Positions 53,161-62,562 of a stretch of DNA of 64,000 nt are shown in pieces; the stretch's first letter is position 1; the number at the start of each line of letters is the position of its first letter. Location of the stretch: contig NZ_LMEF01000001.1 of NCBI RefSeq assembly GCF_001427905.1, positions 62,394-126,393 of the forward strand, read 5' to 3'. Position numbers and translations under genes: made by a program. The stretch is from Flavobacterium sp. Root420 (GTDB lineage Bacteria; Bacteroidota; Bacteroidia; Flavobacteriales; Flavobacteriaceae). The notes beneath the pieces were generated by a model. That model searched no databases, was not told the origin of the DNA, and saw only the letters and a program-made list of their open reading frames with translations.

Positions 53161-56100
53161 TTATATTTTGTCGTACAGCCACACTCGCAATAACGAAAGC
53201 AGCTGATCAATATCTACTGGTTTTGTTATGTAATCTGACGCTCCGGCTTTTATACATTTTTCCCTGTCCCCTGTCATCGCTTTTGCTGTAACAGCAATCA
53301 GTGGTAAATTCAGGAATTTAGGCATGCTGCGTATTTTTTCGGCTGTTTCGTAACCGTCCATGTTTGGCATCATCATATCTAATAACACAATGTCTGTGTC
53401 CGGATGTTCTTCTAGAATTTTGATTGCTTCTTTTCCGTCAAAAGCGGTAATTACATTCATTTTAAAGACTTCTAAAGCTTTTGTCAACGAATAAATATTA
53501 CGAACATCATCGTCTACAATTAATACCTTTTTCTCGAATAGGATATTATTAAGTAAATTTAGCTTTTTATGACTTTCTTTTTTATCTTTTGAATCTTTTT
53601 TCTCTTCAACCAAATGAAGAAAAAGAGAAACCTCATCAAGCATTCTTTGATACGAATGTGCCGTTTTTACAATAATTGAATCGGCATATTTCTTAATCTT
53701 GACTTCTTCCTTAATAGACAAACTTTTTCCTGTAAAAACAATTACAGGCAGGTTTTCGAGGCCCGGATTTTTCTTTACTCCTTCTAAAATTTCATAGGCT
53801 TGTTTATCCGGAATTCCCATATCCAGAATAACACAGTCAATTTCTTTTTTATTCAGTGCTTCTAATCCTTGCGAAACTTCACTTTTTATTTCAGAATTGA
53901 TATTATATGTTTCTAGGAAAAAGGACAATGCTTTGGCATGTTTTGGGTTATCTTCTATGATAAGTACTTTTTGCGCTTCTTTATTAATGATACTTTCTAT
54001 TCGAATAAAAACTTCCGGAATTTTATCAAAAGCCACCGGTTTATCTAAGAAATCTACCGCCCCTTTTAATAAGCTTTCCTGTTTCAATTTATGAGAAGAC
54101 ATAATATGTACCGGAATATGCTTGGTTTGAGAATTGTTTTTCATTTCCTCCAAAACTTCCCAGCCACTTTTTATAGGAAGTTCTATGTCTAATAAAACAC
54201 CAACAGGTTTGTATAGCAAAGCAAAATTTAAGGCATAATCTCCCCTAACAGAAACAACTCCCTTATAGCCTTTTTTACGGGTAAAATTTAAAAGTGATTT
54301 TGCAAAATTAATATCGTCTTCTACAATCAAAATTACTTTATCTCCTTCTACAATTGAATTTCTGTCATCTTCAATTTCATCAGGAATTACCGCACTTAAA
54401 TATTTGTTTTTAGGCTTTTCTGTATTCTCCTCTTCTTCTGACGCTACAATTTCTAATGGCGGCGCTTTTTCTATTTCTACATTTTTAATGCTGGATCCAT
54501 AAACCGGAATGCACAGAGTAAAAGTACTTCCTTCATTTTCTTTACTATGAAGAATAATTTCTCCTCTTAGTAATTTGGCCAGTTCACGACTAATTGACAA
54601 TCCTAGACCGGTTCCTCCGTATTTACGTTTGGTTGAACCGTCTGCTTGTTGAAAAGCCTCGAAAATTAAAGGCTGTTTGCCTAATGGGATTCCAATTCCG
54701 GTATCTTTTACAATAAAACAGATAATTTTATCATCGTCTGTATTTACCTTAATTTCTAAACTTACAGATCCTTTATCTGTAAATTTAATAGCATTTGAAA
54801 TCAGGTTTTTAAGAATCTGCTCCAAACGCATTTTGTCTGTTTTGATGACAATTGGCGCTTCATCAGCAATGATTTCAAACTTAATATTTTTCTCTTTGGC
54901 CATATGGCTAAAGAGATTCCATAAGTTATCTGTAATTTCTTTGGTCGAAACGTCTAAAAATTCAAGCTCCATTTTTCCGGCTTCAATTTTAGATAAATCC
55001 AGAATTTCATCGATTAATCCTAATAAACTATTTCCGGAGCTCTGAATCACTTTTGCAAATTCAATTTCCTCAGGAACCATGCTCTTATTGTTATTTTCAG
55101 ATAATAATCGGCTTAAAAGTAAAATTGAATTAAGTGGTGTTCTCAATTCATGGGACATATTGGCAAGAAACTCTGATTTATAACGAGTTGTCAATTCTAA
55201 TGCTTCAGATTTTTTCTGAATTTCGTTGTTTTTTTCTTCCAATAAAACACTTCTTTCAGATAATTCTTCGTTGGTTTGCTCCAGTTCTTCCTGTTGAACT
55301 CTAAGTTCTTCTTCTGATGCCTGAAGTTTTTCTGTTTGCGCTTCTAGTTCCGCATTTATAGCTTCCATCTCTGTATGTTGCGCCTGTAATTCTTCTGATT
55401 GTGATTTAGTTTCTTCTAACAGCTCCATCACTCGTTTTCTATTTTGAGTTGATTTAATCGCAATTCCAATGTTGTTTGAAACCGTCTTTAAATACTCTAT
55501 TTGGAGATCAGAAAATCCGTAAACACTCGCTAGCTCAAGAGCGCCTTCAACCTTTGTATCCAACAACGGAAGAGCTACAATATGAGTTGGTTTTATTTGA
55601 CCTAACGCATAATTAATTTGAATATCCTCTGGTGACAATGTTTTTAATTCAAGTAATTCTTTTGAAACAATAGCCTGTCCTATTAAACCTTCTCCTTTTT
55701 GAATACGCTCCCTATTTTTGCCCGGAATGTAGCTGTAGCCACCTGAAAAATAAAGTTCATCTCCTTCTAACACATACAAAACCCCGGCACTACTGTTGGT
55801 ATAATGGCATAAAAATTCGATAACATCTTTTGATAATTTTTGAAGGGTTTTATCGCCTAGCATCACATTATTTAGATTTGCAACTCCGGTTTGCATCCAT
55901 TCTTTCTGGGATAACAATTCAAAAGATGATTTTAATGAAACTCCCATATTATTAAGAGATTCACCTACACTTCCCAATGCATCAGCTTGCGTATCATCTA
56001 CACGAATATCATAGTTTCCACTGGAAATATTACTGGCAATCATACTAATTGCCTCAATTCTTTCAGCAATTTCCCTATCTTTTTTCTCTAATTCGTTTTG

Positions 56101-56733
56101 AAGTACTAAACGTTCACTATAATCTTTTAGAATTCTTAATAAAAAGACAATCGAAATAATAAATGCTACTACAAAAGCAACGATAATCAATATAATACTA
56201 TAAGTACCGTAACGATCTGAAGTTTCATTTCTTTGTTTTAAAAGCGCTTGTTCAGTAGTTTCAATAATTTTAATGTGATTGCGCAATTCATCCATCATCT
56301 TTCTCCCTTCGTCGAGATCAAAATAAAGCACATTTTTGCCTATCCGTTTTTTAACAATCTGATTGTTTAAATACTTAAAGAAATTAGATCTCAGCTCTTT
56401 TAATGTCGCTAATTGTTTTTGCTGTGAAGGATTATCAACGATAAGCTTCTCTAATTTATCAAAATAATAATTAGACCTTCTTTCAGAATCTTCATATCTT
56501 TCTACAAATTGCTCGTTGCCCGTAATCAAATAACCACGCATACTGGTTTGCGCCTCTGTAAGTATTGCTGAACCTTCGTTTAGATTATAAATTACTTCCT
56601 GAGTATGTTTTACCCAAAAGTTACTATCTAGCAGGCTTTTGATGCTCAGATAAGAAGCAGTAGAACTAATCATTAATACTACTAATGAAACAAATGAACT
56701 GATTAATAAATTCCGTTTAAAGTTATTCTTCAT
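53161..56733 (-). CDS. large hybrid histidine kinase with three receiver domains
   Basis: A 1190-residue membrane protein. Two membrane helices flank a CHASE3-like helical sensor (about 30-175); a HAMP-like region, a GAF domain (about 280-430), a long coiled coil (440-515), HisKA with His528 ([12 protein letters not shown]), HATPase ([30 protein letters not shown]) and three receivers (about 790-905, 915-1035 and 1072-1188) follow. Receivers 1 and 3 keep the usual Asp and Lys; receiver 2 ends IIVKTAHS, a changed Lys context. It is the core of the cheB/cheR/REC/kinase block. Confidence 0.92.
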   Translation of the reverse strand: [1190 protein letters not shown]

Positions 56734-56747
56734 CTTATAAATTATAA

Positions 56748-57962
56748 TTATTCGTAGTGTAAAGGCAGGACAATAATAAAACTTGCACCTTCTCCTATTT
56801 TACTTTTTGCCGTGATTATTCCGTTGTGTTTTTCGATGATTTTTTTGGCGATTGCCAGACCAATTCCGGTTCCTTCGTATTTCTGTCGGTCGTTTAAACT
56901 CTGAAAAATAATAAATATACGATCAAGGTAAATTTCATCGAAACCAATTCCGTTATCTTTAACTACAATTCTGCAAAATTTTCCGTCTGCCGAAACTGGG
57001 CTTTCAAACGATTTTTCTGCAATGATTTCAGATGTAATTTCGATTAATGGTTTATCGGTATTTCCGGAAAATTTAAGTGCATTTCCAATTAAATTTTGGA
57101 AAACCTGTCGCAACTGACTCGGAATACTGTCTATCGTTGGAAGTTCAGTGGTTTTGATCGTTGCATTTTTTCGTTCAATGAGATAATCAAAATCCGAAAG
57201 CACTTCCTGAAGCACCTCATTTAAATCGGTGGTTTCTGGTTTTACTTGTGATGACAATCTTGAGTACGCCAGCAAATCGGTAATTAGAGTCTGCATTCTT
57301 TCTGCCGATTTAATCGTTCGATCCACATAATCGATTGCTTTTTCATCAGCAGTCAGATAAAGCTCCTTAATGATTTTTATAAAGATTTGAATTTTTCGAA
57401 TAGGCTCGTTCAAATCATGAGAAACTACCCAGGAAAATTGCTGAAGTTCATGGTTTCTTAGCTCCAGTTCTTCATTTTTTGCAACCAGTTCTCTGGTTCT
57501 TTCGGCTATCTTAATTTCAAGGTTATCCTGAGCTTCCTTCCTGATTTTTATTTCTTTATAAAGAAGGTCTTTCATGCCTTTTAATTCGTTTTGCTGCTCG
57601 TAAATTTTTATGAATGTTTTTACTTTAAGAATAAGTAAATCAGAATCTACAGGTTTTGTAATATATTCTACTGCACCGGTTTCATAACCTTTAAAAATGT
57701 ATTTTTTCTCGATGTTTAATGCCGAGAGAAAAATAACCGGAATGTCTTTAGTGCGTTTGTTTCCAGAAAGAATTTTAACAACTTCAAAACCATCAAGTCC
57801 GGGCATCTGAACGTCCATTATAATCAGACAATAATTCGTCTTGAGGATTTTCTTCAGGGCTTCCTCTCCTGATTCAGCAGTGTCAACATCGATATCGTGC
57901 AATTCTAATGTCTTTTTTAAGGCAATTATATTTGCTCTTATATCGTCTACAATTAATACCAT
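56748..57962 (-). CDS. receiver-histidine kinase
   Basis: A 404-residue protein with an N-terminal receiver (Asp50 in LIIMDVQMPG; Lys in YITKPVD), a coiled-coil linker, HisKA (His182 in WVVSHDLNEPIRK), and HATPase (NLIGNALKF, DNGIGF, GTGIGLAIAKK). Its kinase part resembles that of the Kai-operon kinase. It is first in the block and is separated from the hybrid kinase by 14 bases. Probably phosphotransfer partner of that kinase. Confidence 0.91.
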   Translation of the reverse strand: MVLIVDDIRANIIALKKTLELHDIDVDTAESGEEALKKILKTNYCLIIMDVQMPGLDGFEVVKILSGNKRTKDIPVIFLSALNIEKKYIFKGYETGAVEYITKPVDSDLLILKVKTFIKIYEQQNELKGMKDLLYKEIKIRKEAQDNLEIKIAERTRELVAKNEELELRNHELQQFSWVVSHDLNEPIRKIQIFIKIIKELYLTADEKAIDYVDRTIKSAERMQTLITDLLAYSRLSSQVKPETTDLNEVLQEVLSDFDYLIERKNATIKTTELPTIDSIPSQLRQVFQNLIGNALKFSGNTDKPLIEITSEIIAEKSFESPVSADGKFCRIVVKDNGIGFDEIYLDRIFIIFQSLNDRQKYEGTGIGLAIAKKIIEKHNGIITAKSKIGEGASFIIVLPLHYE

Positions 57963-58267
57963 GCTGTTAGGGTAAAGCGTTATGAATTAAAATTGTTATT
58001 TTAAAATTCGATTCAGATAAAATTTGTTTGTTTATGAAATCCGAAACGTTGATTACCGTTTCGGTGTAACTTCCAAATTTATAAAAATTTTAATGCAGAC
58101 TATTTTACCGGGAAAAAAAATAGTTACATAATTCCCATCTCTCAATTTTACAGAAATATTCATGTTGCAAATATTTTTTATTGAGACAATCTTAAATTCA
58201 ATTCAGTCAACCTATTGTGTTATCTCTTTCTATTTTAGGGCTTAAATAATGGTTTAAATTATGAATT
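57963..58267. other. divergent intergenic region, nothing recognised
   Basis: 305 AT-rich bases between the divergent kinase and SDR genes. No ORF, repeat or clear promoter consensus was recognised. Confidence 0.5.
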
Positions 58268-59116
58268 ATGAAAAAGACAAAAACATTTCCGGAACAAAAA
58301 CAAAACCTTCCGGGAAACGAACATATGATGTATCCTGAGCCGGAAATTATTAGAGAAAATTATGAGGGAAGTGGCAAATTATTGGGGAAGGTTGCTTTTA
58401 TAACCGGAGGCGATAGTGGAATTGGACGAAGTGTGGCGGTTCATTTTGCCAGAGAAGGTGCCAATATTGCCATTGTTTACCTTAAAGAAGATAAAGATGC
58501 ACTTGAAACTAAGGCTTTAATAGAAAAAGAAGGACAAGAATGTTTACTAATAAGCGGTGATTTGAAAGATGAAAAATTCTGCAAAAGCGCTGTAAAAAAA
58601 TGTCATAGCCATTTCAAAAAACTAAATATCGTAGTCAATAATGCCGCAACACAATTTCCTCAAAATGAACTGGAAAAAATAACCGCTTCACAGCTTCATA
58701 AAACTTTTGAAACTAATATTTATCCGTATTTCTATATCACAAAAGCAGCATTACCGATTTTAAAAGAAGGTGACACTATTATTAATACAAGTTCTGTTAC
58801 AGCCTATCGCGGTAGTGAACATTTAGCGGATTATGCAAGTACAAAAGGTGCTATCGTGAGTTTTACCAGATCGTTATCCACCATGCTTGCCAAAAAGAAA
58901 ATACGAGTAAATGGCGTTGCTCCAGGCCCAATATGGACACCCTTGATTGTTGCCAGTTTTGACAAATTAGCCGATTTCGGAAAAGACAATCCAATGGAAA
59001 GAGCCGGACAACCTTCGGAAGTTGCACCTGCTTATGTTTTCCTGGCCTGCGAAGACAGCAGTTATATTACCGGACAATTTATTCATATTAATGGTGGAGA
59101 ACTCGTAGGAGGGTGA
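58268..59116 (+). CDS. SDR family oxidoreductase (general-stress type)
   Basis: A 282-residue SDR with the long N-terminal extension typical of the YdaD/YghA-like group (FPEQKQNLPGNEHMMYPEPE). The NAD(P) motif is TGGDSGIGR (47-55), then NNAA, SSVTAYRG and the catalytic YASTKGA. The C-terminus ITGQFIHINGGELVGG is canonical. Substrate unknown; relatives are induced by general stress. Alternative in-frame ATGs are not needed. It is monocistronic. Confidence 0.91.
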   Translation: MKKTKTFPEQKQNLPGNEHMMYPEPEIIRENYEGSGKLLGKVAFITGGDSGIGRSVAVHFAREGANIAIVYLKEDKDALETKALIEKEGQECLLISGDLKDEKFCKSAVKKCHSHFKKLNIVVNNAATQFPQNELEKITASQLHKTFETNIYPYFYITKAALPILKEGDTIINTSSVTAYRGSEHLADYASTKGAIVSFTRSLSTMLAKKKIRVNGVAPGPIWTPLIVASFDKLADFGKDNPMERAGQPSEVAPAYVFLACEDSSYITGQFIHINGGELVGG

Positions 59117-59247
59117 AAAGAGGTTCAAAGGTTTGTTTTTGTTTCAGGTTTCAGGTTTCAAGTTGAGCACTGAGACTGAGATTGAAAACTTAGATTGAAA
59201 ACTTAGATTGAAAACTTAGCCACCTAGAATCTTAGCAACTTTAAAAA

Positions 59248-59511
59248 ATGAACTATATCGACCTAATAGGATTGTTTGCAGGAACTTGTGTTACAATATC
59301 CGTCATTCCCCAGATTTTGAAAGTTTGGAGAACTAAAAAAGTTAAGGCGATTTCGCTAAAAACCTTTAGTATCCTTACTTTCGGAATTATGGTGTGGATT
59401 ATCTATGGCATTCTCAAAAATGATCTTCCTATAATAATTACCAACAGTGTTTCTTTTTGTTTGAACCTTCTTATGGTTTATTTTATTATTTATTATGAGA
59501 AAGAATCTTGA
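59248..59511 (+). CDS. SemiSWEET sugar transporter
   Basis: An 87-residue protein of three membrane helices forming one PQ-loop/MtN3 unit. The first helix ends with SVIPQILKVWRTKKVKAIS, the PQ motif region of bacterial SemiSWEETs, and FGIMVWIIYGI the second. It works as a homodimer for sugar passage. The 130 bases upstream contain repeated GGTTTCA and AACTTAGATTGAA units. Confidence 0.92.
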   Translation: MNYIDLIGLFAGTCVTISVIPQILKVWRTKKVKAISLKTFSILTFGIMVWIIYGILKNDLPIIITNSVSFCLNLLMVYFIIYYEKES

Positions 59512-59561
59512 AAGGTGCTAAGGTTCTGAGATACTAAGGTTCTGAGTTTTTTCGTCTTGTA

Positions 59562-59660
59562 TGTCATCCCAAGGAACGAGGGATCACACTAGAAACTCCG
59601 TTCAGAAGTCACCAATCTTTGTCGAGTTACGCGTGTGATCCCTCGTTCCTCGGGATGACA
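59562..59660. repeat. inverted-repeat element B (gene-less)
   Basis: A 99-bp element with 28-bp terminal inverted repeats, 27 of 28 matching (59562-59589 with 59633-59660); ends TGTCATCCC / GGGATGACA. ATCACACTAG at the inner edge of the left arm is shared with the GIY-YIG element at 63129, and CAATCTTTGTCGAG is shared with element A (28592-28722). No ORF. Confidence 0.75.
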
Positions 59661-59712
59661 AAAAAGGGCAACTTAAATCATATGCCTTTGATAACTTAAA
59701 AACAGCTATAAT

Positions 59713-59737
59713 CCGCCTAGATCCGTGTCATCCGCGT
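59713..59737. repeat. dispersed 25-bp intergenic repeat, copy 2
   Basis: 24 of 25 bases match the copy at 15-39. Both start CCGCCTA and end ATCCGCGT. Confidence 0.6.
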
Positions 59738-59788
59738 TCTATGTTACCAAATTTGTATTATCCGTGTGCCATTTCAAAATAGCACAAA

Positions 59789-59817
59789 AAAAACAGCTCG
59801 TTATAAAAGCTGTTTTT
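59789..59817 (-). terminator. terminator of the AraC-like gene
   Basis: AAAAACAGCT (59789-59798) pairs with AGCTGTTTTT (59808-59817), and on the - strand a T-run follows. It stands about 30 bases after the AraC-like stop codon, so the gene really ends there. Confidence 0.8.
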
Positions 59818-59849
59818 CATAATAGTAAGTTAAGTATATGTGATGCTTA

Positions 59850-60677
59850 TTAGCTAGCTAATTTTTGATTGTATGGTTTAAATGAAAAGTGATATTTTTC
59901 TTTAAAAATACGCGGCAGATAATTTCGGCTTGCTAAACCAGCTGCGCTAATTACATCTGCAAAATTAAGATTCGAAATTCTCCTGATTTCATTAATTTGT
60001 CTGTTCGCTAAATTCATTATTGGCTCAAAAGTTCTCATGTAATTGTAACTATGCTGGGCTATCTCTATCTCTAAAATACTGTTTAGGATACTTTTTTGAA
60101 GTAAATTTTTAACAATTCCTTTTTGAGGGATATTATTTAGTTCTTGTAATTTTTCGACAATTTTTTGATTTTTAGTTCCGATGTATAAAAACTGTCCAGA
60201 GTCTGCAGTGAATCTTTTTTTAAGTTGAGAAACCATTTTGATTTTATCTTCAACAGGAGCGATTGTCGGTATTCCTACTAATGAAAACTGAATAGGTTTA
60301 TGGCTTTCAAAAAACAACACACTATTTATAACGGATGTATTATTTAAAACCGCTGTCTGATTCTTTTTAATTTTTCTTTGAGTTCCATTCGCACCAAAAC
60401 TATGCGTTAAGGTTCCTTTTTCGCAGTAAGCAAAAAATACAGGAGCCGTTTGAATCGATTCTATACTTAAAGTTACATCGTGATTAAATACAAGATCAAA
60501 ATTAAGGTATGACATTTCTTTTTCAAAACGTACCGCTTTGATTGTTCCTCTTGCCCATTTTGATTTTATATTTAATGTGTATTCATTGTTGCTTACTGAT
60601 AATTCTCCATCAAGACTTTCTTTAAGATCATTAAAAACAGTATTGAATCCTCCAGTATTTAAGTATAGTTTTTTCAT
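59850..60677 (-). CDS. AraC-like regulator with a shortened DNA-binding domain
   Basis: A 275-residue protein. Residues 1-220 contain a beta-rich, cupin-like N-terminal part and a helical linker, as in AraC-family sensors. The C-terminal 45 residues (FADVISAAGLASRNYLPRIFKEKYHFSFKPYNQKLA) match one AraC helix-turn-helix, but the second subdomain (about 50 residues) is absent. A terminator follows at once and I find no continuation in another frame. It might bind a single half-site or act through a partner. Confidence 0.7.
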   Translation of the reverse strand: MKKLYLNTGGFNTVFNDLKESLDGELSVSNNEYTLNIKSKWARGTIKAVRFEKEMSYLNFDLVFNHDVTLSIESIQTAPVFFAYCEKGTLTHSFGANGTQRKIKKNQTAVLNNTSVINSVLFFESHKPIQFSLVGIPTIAPVEDKIKMVSQLKKRFTADSGQFLYIGTKNQKIVEKLQELNNIPQKGIVKNLLQKSILNSILEIEIAQHSYNYMRTFEPIMNLANRQINEIRRISNLNFADVISAAGLASRNYLPRIFKEKYHFSFKPYNQKLAS

Positions 60678-61057
60678 GTTGGTTCTGGTTTAAATAAAAG
60701 TGGTTTAGTATAATGTACTACAAACCTATTTTTGGTTTTTACTTTGTTATTTTGATATTTCAAAGTTCGTACATATTGCAAATCAATTTATTACACAATT
60801 ACGGAGAGAATTTTCATAATTATTAGGAGGAAGGTGCAAAGGTTCATAGATGCAAAGACACAAAGGTTAAGGCTTGAGTAATAAAGGTTATTAGTTTTGT
60901 AATTAAAACTAAAAAAAATAGAGGCAACACCCACAATTTAATGACCTTTGAACCCCTGTACCTCTGAACCTTTGCACCTCAAAAAAAAACAGCTGTCTTC
61001 AGAAAAATCCGAAAACAGCTGCTTCTCAGCAAAATAAAAATACCTACTTAAATTATC
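60678..61057. other. intergenic repeats and terminator for the 61058 gene
   Basis: 380 bases. GGTGCAAAGGTTC and CAAAGACACAAAGG repeats occupy about 60826-60875, partly inverted at 60948-60980 (TTTGAACC, CTTTGCACC). A hairpin built on CAGCTGT/ACAGCTG with a T-run on the - strand (60981-61022) terminates the 61058 gene. No ORF. Confidence 0.6.
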
Positions 61058-61396
61058 TTATGTAAGTTTATGGATATCTGCATTAACAGAATAATTTTCC
61101 TCCGGAATGTTTTTAAAGAATTCCGCTTCTTCTAAATCTGCCGTTGGTCCGTATCCTATTAAATGAGTTCCTTTTTTTTGATCACTGGTTTCTATTACAT
61201 ATAAAATAGACATATCGTCAGGATTGCTCATACCTTCGTAACGATGATGGGCAACTATAAAAATTTCTTGTGGTTTATAAGCGTATTTTGTTTCTGAGTC
61301 TAATAAGCATCCGTTTTCAAACAAAAAATTTGCAGTGTAACCCTCTTCCTGATATTTCTTAATATAATCGGTTTCGTGTTTTTGTTCTTTTTTCAT
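61058..61396 (-). CDS. small conserved protein of unknown function, 112 residues
   Basis: A soluble 112-residue protein: helix (DYIKKYQEEGYTANFLFENGCL), then YAYKPQEIFIVAHHRYEGMSNPDDMSILYVIET and GTHLIGYGPTADLEEAE. RYEGMSNPDDMS is a recurring motif of a small Bacteroidota family sometimes mislabelled phosphoribosylpyrophosphate synthetase; I see no PRPP-binding motif. No reaction is proposed. It is single-gene. Confidence 0.75.
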   Translation of the reverse strand: MKKEQKHETDYIKKYQEEGYTANFLFENGCLLDSETKYAYKPQEIFIVAHHRYEGMSNPDDMSILYVIETSDQKKGTHLIGYGPTADLEEAEFFKNIPEENYSVNADIHKLT

Positions 61397-61472
61397 GACT
61401 TAAGTTTTAAACGAGATTGTTTTGTAAATCTTTGTTTTATCAAATTTCATCATTGATACCAAATAAAATTAA

Positions 61473-61814
61473 CTCAATAGATTTAAATCTTGCCTCAATT
61501 AAAAAAGGCGAAATCAATTCAATTCAATATAAGGAGTTTTAATTAAAGGAAAAGAGATTGGAATTCCGGTTACTTATCCCGAAAAAATATATTATCATTT
61601 GACTATTTCTGATAACGGAATTGGTTTTGCTGATGAATATAAAGAGAGAATCTTTGAAGTTTTCCAGAGATTAAATACCGAAAGTGAGTTTTCAGGGACG
61701 GGAATTGGTTTAGCAATTTTAAAAAAAATTGTTGAAAACCATAAAGGTGTTATTACAGCGCACAGTGAAAAAGGAAATGGTGCAACTTTTGAGATTTATC
61801 TGCCTGAATTATAA
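61473..61814 (+). pseudogene. histidine kinase remnant (ATPase domain only)
   Basis: An open frame 61533-61814 encodes the end of a HATPase domain (VTYPEKIYYHLTISDNGIGFAD, FQRLNTESEFSGTGIGLAILKKI, GATFEIYLPEL). It has no start codon, H-box or N-box. A preceding stretch (61473-61530) in another frame (LASIKKGEINSIQ) resembles the stretch just before this in related kinases, so a frameshift as well as a 5-prime deletion is likely. It faces a response regulator gene at 61881. Confidence 0.75.
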
Positions 61815-61822
61815 AAAAATAA

Positions 61823-61854
61823 AAAACACATAAGCATTAGTACTTATGTGTTTT
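61823..61854. terminator. bidirectional terminator
   Basis: AAAACACATAAG (61823-61834) pairs with CTTATGTGTTTT (61843-61854) between the kinase remnant and the convergent response regulator. Confidence 0.8.
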
Positions 61855-61880
61855 TATAGAAGTTTAAATTCTTTTATGTT

Positions 61881-62309
61881 TTACGATTTGTACACAAAAT
61901 TTTTAGTGTCCGGAACAAATTCTTTCCAATTAATCCTTAAGGCATGTTCGATAGATTTTACAATATCTTTCATTAAAACGGGCTTCGTTATAAATAAATT
62001 GGCCCCTAACAAACGACATTTTTCAATAATTCCCGGTTCATTAGATGTTGAGAAAATGATAACAGGAATATCCTTTTTCTCTGAATTTCTCAGTTCTGTC
62101 AAAACATCAAAACCATTTTTTCCGGGCATATTCAGGTCTAAAAAAACGACGTGTGGTGTAGGAGGCGGATTGTAAATTGCTACAAGTAATTTATCTCCTC
62201 CATTATAAGTTTTTAGTTGTATTTTTTCTGGTAATGACTCTACAGCATCTTCAAAAAAGCTCAAATCGTCTTCATCATCATCCGTGTAAAATATCGTCAA
62301 ATTTGTCAT
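61881..62309 (-). CDS. single-domain response regulator
   Basis: A 142-residue receiver of the Rcp1-like kind. The acidic pocket is YTDDDEDD (residues 8-15), the phospho-acceptor Asp lies in VVFLDLNMPGKNG, Ser/Thr in IIFSTSNEP, and Lys in FITKPV. It has no output domain. It resembles the Kai-operon response regulator. The partner kinase is unclear because the adjacent kinase gene is a remnant. Confidence 0.9.
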   Translation of the reverse strand: MTNLTIFYTDDDEDDLSFFEDAVESLPEKIQLKTYNGGDKLLVAIYNPPPTPHVVFLDLNMPGKNGFDVLTELRNSEKKDIPVIIFSTSNEPGIIEKCRLLGANLFITKPVLMKDIVKSIEHALRINWKEFVPDTKNFVYKS

Positions 62310-62562
62310 GGTATTAAGTAAAACTGTTTAGGTTTTCATCAAAGATAGGCCAAATTTATATATTTATTACTTTGTTTACAAGTCCTCACATTAAAAATTA
62401 GGAGTTGTAATCTCATAAGTAATAAAGTAAATTATATAACCTAAAATAATATATAAAAAGCAATTTTACTTTACTAAACTGAGTCTTTTCAAAAACTATT
62501 CTAACGCATAGTAAATAATACGCTTAACTATTTTAAAATCATTAATTAAAACATAAAAAGTC

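Noticed and set aside
61058..61396. Phosphoribosylpyrophosphate synthetase
   Set aside because: Related small proteins sometimes carry this label, but the 112-residue product has no PRPP-binding or catalytic motif.
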